Positions 1 through 6,400 of a DNA stretch of 31,601 bases are shown in pieces. The DNA lies in contig SFGV01000015.1 in the NCBI GenBank assembly GCA_004557545.1, positions 1-31,601 on the forward strand, in the 5' to 3' direction. The position numbers were made by a program, and so were the translations under genes. The DNA comes from Succinatimonas hippei. Lineage in GTDB: Bacteria > Pseudomonadota > Gammaproteobacteria > Enterobacterales > Succinivibrionaceae. The notes under the pieces were generated by a model. That model was not told where the DNA came from. It saw only the letters and a list, made by a program, of their open reading frames with translations, and searched no databases. Numbering within the stretch: the stretch's first letter is position 1; every line of letters begins with the position of its first letter.

Positions 1-110
1 ACTGCCAAATAAGACAACAGGCAATTGTATGGCTCGATTACTTAAGTAAATTCGCCATACCCGCCTTCATCCACCTAAGAAGTCGAGGACTTCTGGCGGC
101 TTAGGCTAAA
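1..110 (-). mobile_element. Partial IS200/IS605-like element end
   Basis: No gene is visible here. The segment carries two consecutive imperfect palindromes. The first (27-60) has outer arms GTATGGC and GCCATAC and an inner palindrome TTACTTAAGTAA. The second (71-99) has AGAAGTC-gag-GACTTCT flanked by CCACC and GGCGG. Subterminal hairpins of this kind are the recognition elements of Y1 (HUH) transposases of the IS200/IS605 family. The same two-helix layout recurs at 4125-4195, beside a TnpB remnant on the minus strand, so I infer that this is the left end of a related element lying mostly beyond position 1. The exact boundary is not defined. Confidence 0.5.
27..99. repeat. Two-helix structured module, copy 1
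   Basis: Helix 1 occupies 27-60: 7-bp outer arms GTATGGC/GCCATAC, internal loops TCGA and ATTC, and the perfect inner palindrome TTACTTAAGTAA. Helix 2 occupies 71-99: CCACC/GGCGG, then AGAAGTC and GACTTCT around a GAG loop. Copy 2 is at 4125-4195. The internal loop ATTC and the GCC/GGC base of helix 1 are conserved, while the paired arms differ in a compensatory way. This points to a folded DNA or RNA element rather than chance palindromes. Confidence 0.6.
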
Positions 111-172
111 ATGATTAGACAGTATACAACATATTCAATACTTTGATTTGGCCAACATATCTGATTTGCAAG

Positions 173-202
173 AAAAAAGGCGCCCTGCTCTTGGACGCCT
201 TT
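173..202 (-). terminator. Rho-independent terminator of the amylase gene
   Basis: Read on the minus strand, AAAGGCGTCC pairs with GGGCGCCTTT (one G-U) around a 7-nt loop and is followed by a run of six or more T. It lies 25 bp past the amylase stop codon. Confidence 0.85.
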
Positions 203-226
203 GAGGTTATATGAATTTAGTGAGCG

Positions 227-2062
227 CTATCTCTTGACCTCAAGAAGCGCTACTGTTTCTACATTTACCGGAACCTCCCCCTTGCTTACAGTGTAGGTCT
301 TGCCGGTAAAGCCGTCCTGAAGCACTGTTCCCTCGGCAAAGCACTTGCCGGTAAGAACCTTTGAGGCCTTACCAAAGTGGATGACCACACTGTTGTCGAT
401 GCCTTTTGAAGGATCCTTGAAGTGTCTGCAGTATGAGCCATCATCAAGCTTCTCCTGAGCGCCAGCGCCTACGGCAGGGTTGCGTAGTCTGAACTGACCT
501 ACCTTCTGCCAGGTGGAGAGTATGCGGTTTGACGAGAAGCTTGTCGAAAGCGTTCCGACATTGGCCGCCCACTTGCTTGCGTCATTGATGTCCACGGGGA
601 AATTCATGTCAGAACGCATGCCCTGCTCAAGATCAACCCCGCCGCCTTTATCATTTTGCCTTGAGGTCTCATCGCCGTAGTAGATCTGAATGTCACCTGA
701 CAGCAGATCGAAAAGAATACCGGTCTTTGCCATGTCGTTCTTGCGGCAAAGCGAGGTATCGTGAGATGAAATATAGGTAAGGTTTAAAAGCTTGGGCTTA
801 CCCTCGGCGCGTCCGTAATCTCTCGCGTAGCGCTCCCACTCATCAGTGTCAGGGACCAGGCAGTTATTTAGATTAACGCCGTCTGAGTTGAAGTAGAAGT
901 CGATTAGCGAATCAAATCCGCCTTTTCTGCCATATCCGGATTCGTCATTAGGATCGTTGGTAAAGCCCCAGACCTCGCCGGTCATAAAGAATGGATCAGT
1001 CCAGTCAGCGGCGGGATCCTTGCCTTTGTTTTTGGCTCTCCACTTGTCAAGAGCCTCTACTGACAGATCCTTGAGCAGCTTCCAGGTTGAATTCGCGACA
1101 TATTTGACAGTATCACAGCGGAAGCCGTCAATACCGAACTCCTCAACCCAGGAGGCCAGCCAGTGAGCCTGGAACTGGGCAACGCTCATGCTACCTTCGC
1201 GATAAGGAATGGCTGCAGGAATGTCATGCTTAGGATCAGGCTTGGACCATTTTTCCTTTAAGAAAATAGGGATCGTAACCTTAGGACCATTGGTCTCGGT
1301 GTTCTTAAAGTCAGGAAGATAGGCAAGACACTTGTCAAGGCCGTCATCAGCGCCGCATCTTTCGCCATAACCGTTAAAAAGGATCCAGTCCTTACCCCAC
1401 CAGCGGTTCCAGGCAGGATCTTCGCTTTCATCTACAGGTTTGTCATGGAAAGACTCGCCTTTGGAAGCGTCAGGTTTCCATTCCTTGCAGGCATCCCAGC
1501 CGTCTTTGGTCTTGCCGAATTTGAAGTCGCACATATCCTTGAGAGTGCTGTAGCCTGAATGATTCATAACTACGTCGATCATTACGCGGATACCGCGGCG
1601 GTGAGCCTCATTTACAAAATTGCGGAACTCATCAACCGTACCCATGTTCGCGTCTATAGAAGTGAAATCAAGACCATAGTAGCCATGATACGCGTAGTAC
1701 TGGAACTTGCCCAGAGGACCGCCGCCTACCCATCCGTGAGCCTGCTCTACAGGTGAGCTGACCCAGATCGCGTTTACTCCAAGCGATCTTATGTAATCGA
1801 GTTTCTCTGTAAGTCCTTTGATATCACCGCCATGGAAAGTACCGGCCTTTGTGCCCGCAGCGTCGACTGACGGACGCCCGTAGCTGTGATCGTTTGAAGG
1901 ATCACCGTTGGCGAAACGGTCAGTGATGACAAAATAAACCGTGGCGTCCTGCCAGGTGAACGGAAGGTTTGCGCCCTCGTAGGATGAGGCGTGCGAAAGC
2001 GCGGGAATGCATAGCGAGCCAAGTGCTAAAGCTACAAGCGACGAGGCAATAGTTCTTTTCAT
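227..2062 (-). CDS. malS: Secreted MalS-like alpha-amylase (GH13)
   Basis: Endo-acting alpha-1,4-glucan hydrolase, exported to the periplasm or outside the cell. The 611-residue protein starts with a signal peptide (KR, hydrophobic stretch, predicted cleavage after ALSHA at about residue 25). All four GH13 conserved regions are visible: DVVMNH at 163-168, GFRCDTVK from 313 (nucleophile D317), TGEVW from 361 (acid/base E363) and SSHD from 432 (D435). Stretches such as IYYGDETSR and the DMCDF/WDAC cysteine pair resemble periplasmic MalS of Escherichia coli, which needs disulfides. The frame is open further upstream, but the ATG at 2062 is preceded by AAAGGAAAC at the right distance and begins the signal peptide, so I start there. 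It is transcribed away from the MFS gene and ends in a good terminator. The symbol rests on family resemblance. MalT control is not evident. Confidence 0.9.
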   Translation of the reverse strand: MKRTIASSLVALALGSLCIPALSHASSYEGANLPFTWQDATVYFVITDRFANGDPSNDHSYGRPSVDAAGTKAGTFHGGDIKGLTEKLDYIRSLGVNAIWVSSPVEQAHGWVGGGPLGKFQYYAYHGYYGLDFTSIDANMGTVDEFRNFVNEAHRRGIRVMIDVVMNHSGYSTLKDMCDFKFGKTKDGWDACKEWKPDASKGESFHDKPVDESEDPAWNRWWGKDWILFNGYGERCGADDGLDKCLAYLPDFKNTETNGPKVTIPIFLKEKWSKPDPKHDIPAAIPYREGSMSVAQFQAHWLASWVEEFGIDGFRCDTVKYVANSTWKLLKDLSVEALDKWRAKNKGKDPAADWTDPFFMTGEVWGFTNDPNDESGYGRKGGFDSLIDFYFNSDGVNLNNCLVPDTDEWERYARDYGRAEGKPKLLNLTYISSHDTSLCRKNDMAKTGILFDLLSGDIQIYYGDETSRQNDKGGGVDLEQGMRSDMNFPVDINDASKWAANVGTLSTSFSSNRILSTWQKVGQFRLRNPAVGAGAQEKLDDGSYCRHFKDPSKGIDNSVVIHFGKASKVLTGKCFAEGTVLQDGFTGKTYTVSKGEVPVNVETVALLEVKR

Positions 2063-2091
2063 GGAGTGTAGTTTCCTTTGTAATTTGCGGA

Positions 2092-2148
2092 ATTGTATCC
2101 GTTTTTTTAGAAAGCGGCAGATCCGCGTCATGACGTATGTCATGACGC
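2092..2148 (-). promoter_or_regulatory. Possible amylase promoter with upstream operator palindrome
   Basis: On the minus strand, TACAAT (2097-2092) could be a -10 box about 30 bp from the start codon; the matching -35 (CTGCCG, 2120-2115) is poor. Just upstream lies a perfect inverted repeat, GCGTCATGAC and GTCATGACGC, separated by GTAT (2125-2148). A weak -35 with an adjacent dyad would suit an activator-dependent promoter. The dyad is plain in the sequence; the promoter assignment is inference. Confidence 0.4.
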
Positions 2149-2622
2149 TACGCATGAAGCGAAGAAACGGATGCTGGATAACCGTCTCATGAGCTAGGAA
2201 AGGCTGCAATCCAATCATAGCCCTGCTCATGCGCATGTCTGCTGCCTGAGCTTCCCAAATGCCGGGCGGCCCCACACGGGAATAACCCCGTTTCCACAAC
2301 CGGCAAAATGATTGAAGCTTTTCGGATTATAACGGGATTAAAAAAATCCGCTACAAAGTAACCGTTTACAGGCTAAAAAAATAGATAACACGGTATTGTG
2401 GAAAGGTTGTTACCACAATGGATTCATCACCAAAAAGTGAACAATAATGTACTTTTGTAATTCATAACAGTTGAGTCCGGCGGCAAAGAAAACGGATTCA
2501 TCCATATAAGTTATGACGCTTTTATATACTTTTATGACAAAACCAGAAACCGGTTATCAACTCTTTTAACCTCTGACATGTTAAGATGCCCCCGGCTCTT
2601 TTTGGGCCATCCCTGCTTAACT
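2149..2622. other. Divergent intergenic region, amylase/MFS
   Basis: About 470 bp without a convincing gene. The minus-strand open frame that continues upstream of the amylase start (to 2299) lacks a signal peptide context and is probably leader. An inverted repeat ATTGTGG/CCACAAT (2395-2419, 11-bp spacer) sits near the middle and may bind a regulator of one or both genes. The part near 2500-2577 is AT-rich and should hold the MFS promoter, but no clear -35/-10 pair is visible. Confidence 0.4.
2395..2419. promoter_or_regulatory. Inverted repeat between divergent genes
   Basis: ATTGTGG (2395-2401) and CCACAAT (2413-2419) form a perfect 7-bp dyad with an 11-bp spacer. It is located between the amylase and MFS genes, so it could be an operator, but no regulator gene is adjacent. 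Confidence 0.35.
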
Positions 2623-2634
2623 GGAGAGATAAAT

Positions 2635-3822
2635 ATGGCAGAAATGAAAAAGGCCGCGATGCTAGCTTCCAATCGAAATTCATTCATGATCCTGGGAGTG
2701 CTGGAAGCTGCCTGGGCCCCTATGGTCCCTTATATAAAGGATCGTTTTGATCTCGATGAAAGCCAGCTGGGATTTTTGCTTCTCGCCTCAGGACTTGGCG
2801 GACTGCTGACACTTCCACTTGCCGGATACTCGGTAGCGCGGCTTGGCTCAAAACTTGAGACCATGATTTTTGGAATTGCCATTTCGCTCTCGCTTCTGGC
2901 GATAACTTTAAGCCCTAACCTGGCGCTGACGGCTGTCCTGCTCTTCTGTTTTGGTATAGCGACAGTATGTATTGACGTAAGCTCAAACGTCAACGCGGTG
3001 ATCCTGGAGGGAATTTACAAACGCCCCCTGATGTCAGGCTTCCATGGCGGATATTCTCTCGGAACCATTGTAGGCGCTGCTCTTGTAAGTATGATGCTCT
3101 CCGTTGGCTTTGGGATAGTCCCAAGCGCTATAGTAATCACTCTTGTGGGTATAGCAACGGTCATGTTCGGATGCCGCGCTTTAATCTCTGATGTTAAAAA
3201 ATACGATAACGCCCCTCAGAGCGAGGTTGTAACCGAACAAAGTCAAAAGCCCTCGCGCAAGATCCCCGGAACAGTGATAGTTATAGGTTTCTTATGCTTT
3301 TTCATGTACTCATCAGAAGGAGCCGTGCTCTCATGGTCTGCCGTATTTGCTCATCAGGAACGCGGAATGAGCCTTGAGTACGCAGGATTCATTTATACGG
3401 CTTTTGCCTGCACCATGACGGGTATGCGTTTTCTGGGTAACAGAATAGTCCTAAGAGCTGGGCGCAGACGTACCGTTTTCATAGGCGGTCTCTTGGTATC
3501 CATTGGCTTTTTCGTAACTCTGATCCCGCATGTATTCTTCGCGGCTCTGGGTTTTGCCATAGTCGGACTTGGCGCTGCCAATGTCGTACCACAGATGGTT
3601 TCTTTTGCCGGAACCGTTAAAGGCATGCCGGTACACAAAATAATTACTGTAGTAAACGCTCTGGGCTACTCAGGTCTTCTGCTAGGACCAGTCATCATTG
3701 GATTCGTTGCCAAAAACATCTCCATTGCCGCCGCGTTCTTTGGAATAGCCGTAATAGGAATAGTGGTCGCTTTTACCAACCGTTACATAATGCGCCCGGA
3801 CAACCCGGCGGTAAGACACTAA
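2635..3822 (+). CDS. MFS transporter, YbjJ/fucose-permease-like
   Basis: A 395-residue major facilitator superfamily protein with about 12 hydrophobic segments and a central hydrophilic loop near residues 195-215. The segment MSGFHGGYSLGTIVGA in the first half and SEGAVLSWSAVF plus YAGFIYTAFACTMTGMRFLGN in the second half resemble E. coli YbjJ and other fucose-permease-like members. The substrate cannot be read from sequence. Start: ATG 2635 has GGAGAG 7 bp upstream; the longer frame from 2578 lacks a ribosome-binding site and adds a non-membrane tail. It is divergent from the secreted amylase, so import of a sugar or related product is possible but unproven. A strong terminator follows. Confidence 0.85.
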   Translation: MAEMKKAAMLASNRNSFMILGVLEAAWAPMVPYIKDRFDLDESQLGFLLLASGLGGLLTLPLAGYSVARLGSKLETMIFGIAISLSLLAITLSPNLALTAVLLFCFGIATVCIDVSSNVNAVILEGIYKRPLMSGFHGGYSLGTIVGAALVSMMLSVGFGIVPSAIVITLVGIATVMFGCRALISDVKKYDNAPQSEVVTEQSQKPSRKIPGTVIVIGFLCFFMYSSEGAVLSWSAVFAHQERGMSLEYAGFIYTAFACTMTGMRFLGNRIVLRAGRRRTVFIGGLLVSIGFFVTLIPHVFFAALGFAIVGLGAANVVPQMVSFAGTVKGMPVHKIITVVNALGYSGLLLGPVIIGFVAKNISIAAAFFGIAVIGIVVAFTNRYIMRPDNPAVRH

Positions 3823-3850
3823 AAAAGCACATTGTAAGAAAGTAAAGAAA

Positions 3851-3886
3851 AGGCTCCATGTACTAAATGTTATGGAGCCTTTTTTT
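3851..3886 (+). terminator. Terminator of the MFS gene
   Basis: AGGCTCCAT (3851-3859) pairs with ATGGAGCCT (3872-3880), followed by TTTTTT. The A-run before it makes it potentially bidirectional. Confidence 0.9.
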
Positions 3887-3908
3887 GGGAGGAAGAGGTT
3901 CGACACTC

Positions 3909-3932
3909 CCCATGCCTGTCTAAAGGCATGGG
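3909..3932. repeat. IS605-type right-end hairpin
   Basis: CCCATGCCT and AGGCATGGG form a 9-bp stem with a 6-nt loop. The hairpin overlaps the TnpB stop codon, the usual arrangement in IS605-family elements, where the 3' end of tnpB, the right end and the guide RNA scaffold overlap. Confidence 0.65.
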
Positions 3933-4096
3933 ATTCTTGGTTCGACAACCACTGCACCGCCTCCGAAGAATTGGCGTCTTACACGATTTCCCCAAGCGTG
4001 AATTCCCGTGCGTCCCACGGTACTGAATGATTTTATGCTACTTTGGGCTTTTCTTCCAAAGCGTGCTTCAGGATTTTTATATACAGCTTCAACTAT
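3920..4096 (-). pseudogene. TnpB C-terminal remnant
   Basis: Fifty-eight codons in one frame, opened only by an upstream stop (TAG at 4097-4099) and without a start codon. The stretch KSFSTVGRTGIHAWGN followed by a short tail ending in PRIPCL is the kind of C-terminus seen after the zinc finger of IS605 OrfB/TnpB proteins (S-T-V-G-x-T-G-I-x-A-x-G). The RuvC-like nuclease residues and the CxxC zinc finger are absent, so it is not functional as a nuclease. Confidence 0.6.
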
Positions 4097-4124
4097 CTAA
4101 TACAAGCAAAACTTCAGGAAGTGA

Positions 4125-4195
4125 TCCGGCTTCAATTGCTTACGCAAATTCGCCGGACGCGGCTTATATCCCCATAGCTAGGGGGTTTACGCCGC
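4125..4195. repeat. Two-helix structured module, copy 2
   Basis: Helix 1 (4125-4157) has outer arms TCCGGC/GCCGGA, internal loops TTCAA and ATTC, and inner arms TTGC/GCAA. Helix 2 (4159-4195) has GCGGC/GCCGC and TCCCC/GGGGG around ATAGCTA. The order and the ATTC internal loop match copy 1 at 27-99, but both arms of helix 1 have changed together. Inferred to be the left end of the IS605-like relic. Confidence 0.6.
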
Positions 4196-4210
4196 ATCTC
4201 GATAAAAAGG

Positions 4211-4528
4211 TTAATCCGCGCTTGCCGATTTCCAGCGGGCGATATAACCGCGCTGTGAAAGCTCGTGGGATACATCGCATCTGCCGCCTTTTACACATAC
4301 ACGTTCGGAGGCTGCGAGATCCGCGTAAATTCCGGAGAATGGTCCGAGCTTTGCCTGACGGCACTGTTTTACAAATGACTCAAGATTCGCGCTGACCGGA
4401 GCACTGCTGCGCGCCGCGGCAAGGCAGTTGTAATTGTTAAGCGAGATTTCGCTCTGGGTTTTATTACAGCCTGTTATGGAAAGTACCGCTACCGCAAGAC
4501 CAAACGCTAATACAAAACGCCTGTTCAT
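4211..4528 (-). CDS. Small lipoprotein of unknown function
   Basis: A 105-residue protein with a type II signal peptide: MNRR, a hydrophobic stretch, then the lipobox ITGC with the lipidated cysteine at 21. The mature part (about 85 residues) contains four further cysteines, suggesting disulfides in an oxidising compartment. TGGAGC lies a few bases before the ATG at 4528. I do not recognise a family. The stop codon is only about 15 bp from the IS605-like relic, so the original C-terminus may have been trimmed or replaced by the insertion. It stands alone, with no partner on the same strand. Confidence 0.7.
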   Translation of the reverse strand: MNRRFVLAFGLAVAVLSITGCNKTQSEISLNNYNCLAAARSSAPVSANLESFVKQCRQAKLGPFSGIYADLAASERVCVKGGRCDVSHELSQRGYIARWKSASAD

Positions 4529-4539
4529 CTATATGCTCC

Positions 4540-4587
4540 AGAATGTAAAGAATTTACAGAAATAGACCCTTTCTTTACTTACATTCT
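4540..4587 (-). promoter_or_regulatory. Nested inverted repeats upstream of lipoprotein gene
   Basis: TGTAAA-gaa-TTTACA (4544-4558) is nested in a longer dyad, AGAATGTAA (4540-4548) with TTACATTCT (4579-4587). Both lie right behind the ribosome-binding site of the lipoprotein gene, where an operator or 5' leader hairpin would be expected. Confidence 0.4.
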
Positions 4588-4947
4588 AGTTTTTGAAAAT
4601 CTTGCACACAAGAAAAGAATTTCCATATAAATCATCAAAACATAATTTCTGAAACAATGTTACATAAACTTATTTTAAATTTGTGATCTATATCAGAAAG
4701 CTCATTGTTATAAGCGCAATTTGGCTCTACATTTACTCCCTTCTATTTGTTATAAAAAAATTATCTATCAGATAAGAGTTTTCGCGGATAACCGGTGTAA
4801 TGATGATCTGAAAGGGACAATGATTAACTCCTTCCTTAAAATTGTGCCCTCCTAACGTTTTTTGGTGCGTAACGCCAAACATTCTATTAAACATCGTTTT
4901 AAAGCTGTCATGCCATTATAATTAGCAAGTGGTTTCCGTCCTATATC
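4588..4947. other. AT-rich intergenic region before the purine permease
   Basis: About 360 bp with no gene. A TATAAT at 4917-4922 is well placed for the permease (start 4957) but lacks a good -35. An imperfect dyad, TTGGTGCG/ACGCCAA, lies near 4861-4878. I looked for a purine riboswitch and a full PurR operator and saw neither. Confidence 0.4.
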
Positions 4948-4956
4948 GAGGTACAC

Positions 4957-6291
4957 ATGACAGCAACTGACACCGCGCAATCGGGAATACTTGAAAAACT
5001 CTTTAAACTCTCGGCAAAACACACGACCGTGCGCACCGAGATCGTCGCTGGTCTGACCACCTTTGTGGCCATGGCCTACATTCTTTTTGTAAATCCGAGC
5101 ATTCTGGCTAACGCCGGGATCCCGCGTGAAGCGGCTGTCGCCGCTACCATCTGGTCAGCTGGCTTATGCACACTGGCCATGGGACTTTACGCCAACTTCC
5201 CGGTAGCCCTTGCACCGGGTATGGGACTTAACGCTTTTTTCGCGTTCTATGTCTGCGGCACTCTGGGACTGCCCTGGCAGACCGCCCTTGGCGCCGTTTT
5301 TGTTTCAGGCATTGTGTTCTTCCTGCTGACAGTCACCAAGCTGCGCCAGCTGATCATTGACTCGGTTCCGATGAGCTTAAAATCAGCGGTTGTTGTCGGT
5401 ATCGGTATGTTCATCGCCTTCGTGGGACTTCAGACCTCAGGAATAATCGTCGCCAGTGACGCCACCAAGATAACCTTAGGTCATCTTACCGATCCTAAAG
5501 TCGCGCTTGCCTGCCTTGGCATAGTGATAATCGCTATTCTGCTTACGCTGCGTTTTAAGGCCGCGATGCTCGTTGGGATCCTGGTCACAGGAATTCTCGG
5601 AATGATAATTGGCGTCGCTCCGGCGCCCAAAGGGATCTCTGATATCGTAAGTCTTGATTTCCCCGGCATGGGCGAGACCTTTCTGCAGCTTGATCTGGTA
5701 GGCGCCATCCATTACGGACTTATCTCGATAATCTTCACCTTCACCGTAGTTGAGCTATTTGACAACATCGGCACTCTGATTGGCGTTACCAAAGCTGCCG
5801 GTCTCATGGACAAGGATGGCAAGATTGAGAACATCGACCGCGCTCTTATGACCGATTCGGTTGGCACCATGGTTTCGGCCATAATGGGTACCTGCACCGT
5901 GACCTCATACGTTGAGTCGACAGCTGGCGTAAACGCCGGTGGCAAAACCGGTCTTACCGCGGTGACCGTAGGCATCTGCTTCCTGCTTGCCTTCATTTTC
6001 GCGCCGCTGTGCGGACTTATCCCGGGCTTTGCCACAGCCCCTGCCCTTATCATCGTTGGCGCTATGATGATGAAGAACGTGACCGGAGTTAACTTCAAGG
6101 ACCATACCGACTCCATCCCGGCTTTCCTCACAATCATCATGATGCCTATGAGCTACTCTATTGCCAACGGCTTTGGTTTCGGCTTCACCTCATACTGCCT
6201 GCTTAAGATCTTCTCAGGCCGCGTTAAAGAGATCTCACCTGTTATGTGGATCGTAACTATCATCTTCATGATAAGTTTCGCGATGCACTGA
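4957..6291 (+). CDS. NCS2/AzgA-type purine permease
   Basis: A 444-residue inner-membrane proton symporter for nucleobases, of the COG2252 branch (adenine or guanine/hypoxanthine: AdeP, AdeQ, GhxP, GhxQ in E. coli). Family signatures are clear: TEIVAGLTTFVAMAYILFVNP near residue 30, APGMGLNAFFAF near 90, VELFDNIGTLIGVTKAAGL near 265, and TSYVESTAGVNAGGKTGLTAV near 315. About 13-14 hydrophobic segments fit the UraA-like fold, and the length is normal. The start ATG has GAGG 5 bp upstream. Whether it prefers adenine or hypoxanthine/guanine cannot be decided by eye. Single-gene unit closed by a strong hairpin. Confidence 0.92.
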   Translation: MTATDTAQSGILEKLFKLSAKHTTVRTEIVAGLTTFVAMAYILFVNPSILANAGIPREAAVAATIWSAGLCTLAMGLYANFPVALAPGMGLNAFFAFYVCGTLGLPWQTALGAVFVSGIVFFLLTVTKLRQLIIDSVPMSLKSAVVVGIGMFIAFVGLQTSGIIVASDATKITLGHLTDPKVALACLGIVIIAILLTLRFKAAMLVGILVTGILGMIIGVAPAPKGISDIVSLDFPGMGETFLQLDLVGAIHYGLISIIFTFTVVELFDNIGTLIGVTKAAGLMDKDGKIENIDRALMTDSVGTMVSAIMGTCTVTSYVESTAGVNAGGKTGLTAVTVGICFLLAFIFAPLCGLIPGFATAPALIIVGAMMMKNVTGVNFKDHTDSIPAFLTIIMMPMSYSIANGFGFGFTSYCLLKIFSGRVKEISPVMWIVTIIFMISFAMH

Positions 6292-6310
6292 TAATCAGCG
6301 GATATCTTGC

Positions 6311-6348
6311 AGAGGGCGCCCACAGGGGCGCCCTCTTGTTATGTTTTT
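6311..6348 (+). terminator. Terminator of the purine permease gene
   Basis: Ten-bp perfect stem AGAGGGCGCC/GGCGCCCTCT (6311-6336) followed by a T-rich tract reaching TTTTTT. Confidence 0.85.
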
Positions 6349-6400
6349 TCACAAAATTACAGACATGGTGCCTTAAAATAAGCAGATGGAGGATCACTTA

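Larger units (their letters stand above)
3895..4197 (-). mobile_element. Decayed IS200/IS605-family element (TnpB type)
   Basis: About 300 bp that looks like an internally deleted IS605-like element oriented on the minus strand. At its downstream side is the hairpin CCCATGCCT/AGGCATGGG (3909-3932), a sequence type typical of the right end behind tnpB genes. Next is a C-terminal TnpB reading frame (3920-4096). At the other side is the two-helix module (4125-4195) that I read as the left end. No tnpA and no TnpB catalytic core remain, so it cannot move by itself. It lies directly after the lipoprotein stop codon. The boundaries are approximate. Confidence 0.6.

Noticed and set aside
1559..2192. 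Plus-strand frames of 61-65 residues inside and beside the amylase gene
   Set aside because: They overlap a clear GH13 gene, lack ribosome-binding sites and encode no recognisable protein; opposite-strand shadows.
3682..3957. 91-residue minus-strand frame covering the MFS 3' end and IS relic
   Set aside because: It is in a different frame from the TnpB-like tail, crosses a strong terminator and has no family features.
4588..4956. Purine riboswitch or PurR operator before the purine permease
   Set aside because: The conserved purine-aptamer core is not visible, and ACGTTTTTTGG near 4854 matches only part of a PurR box.
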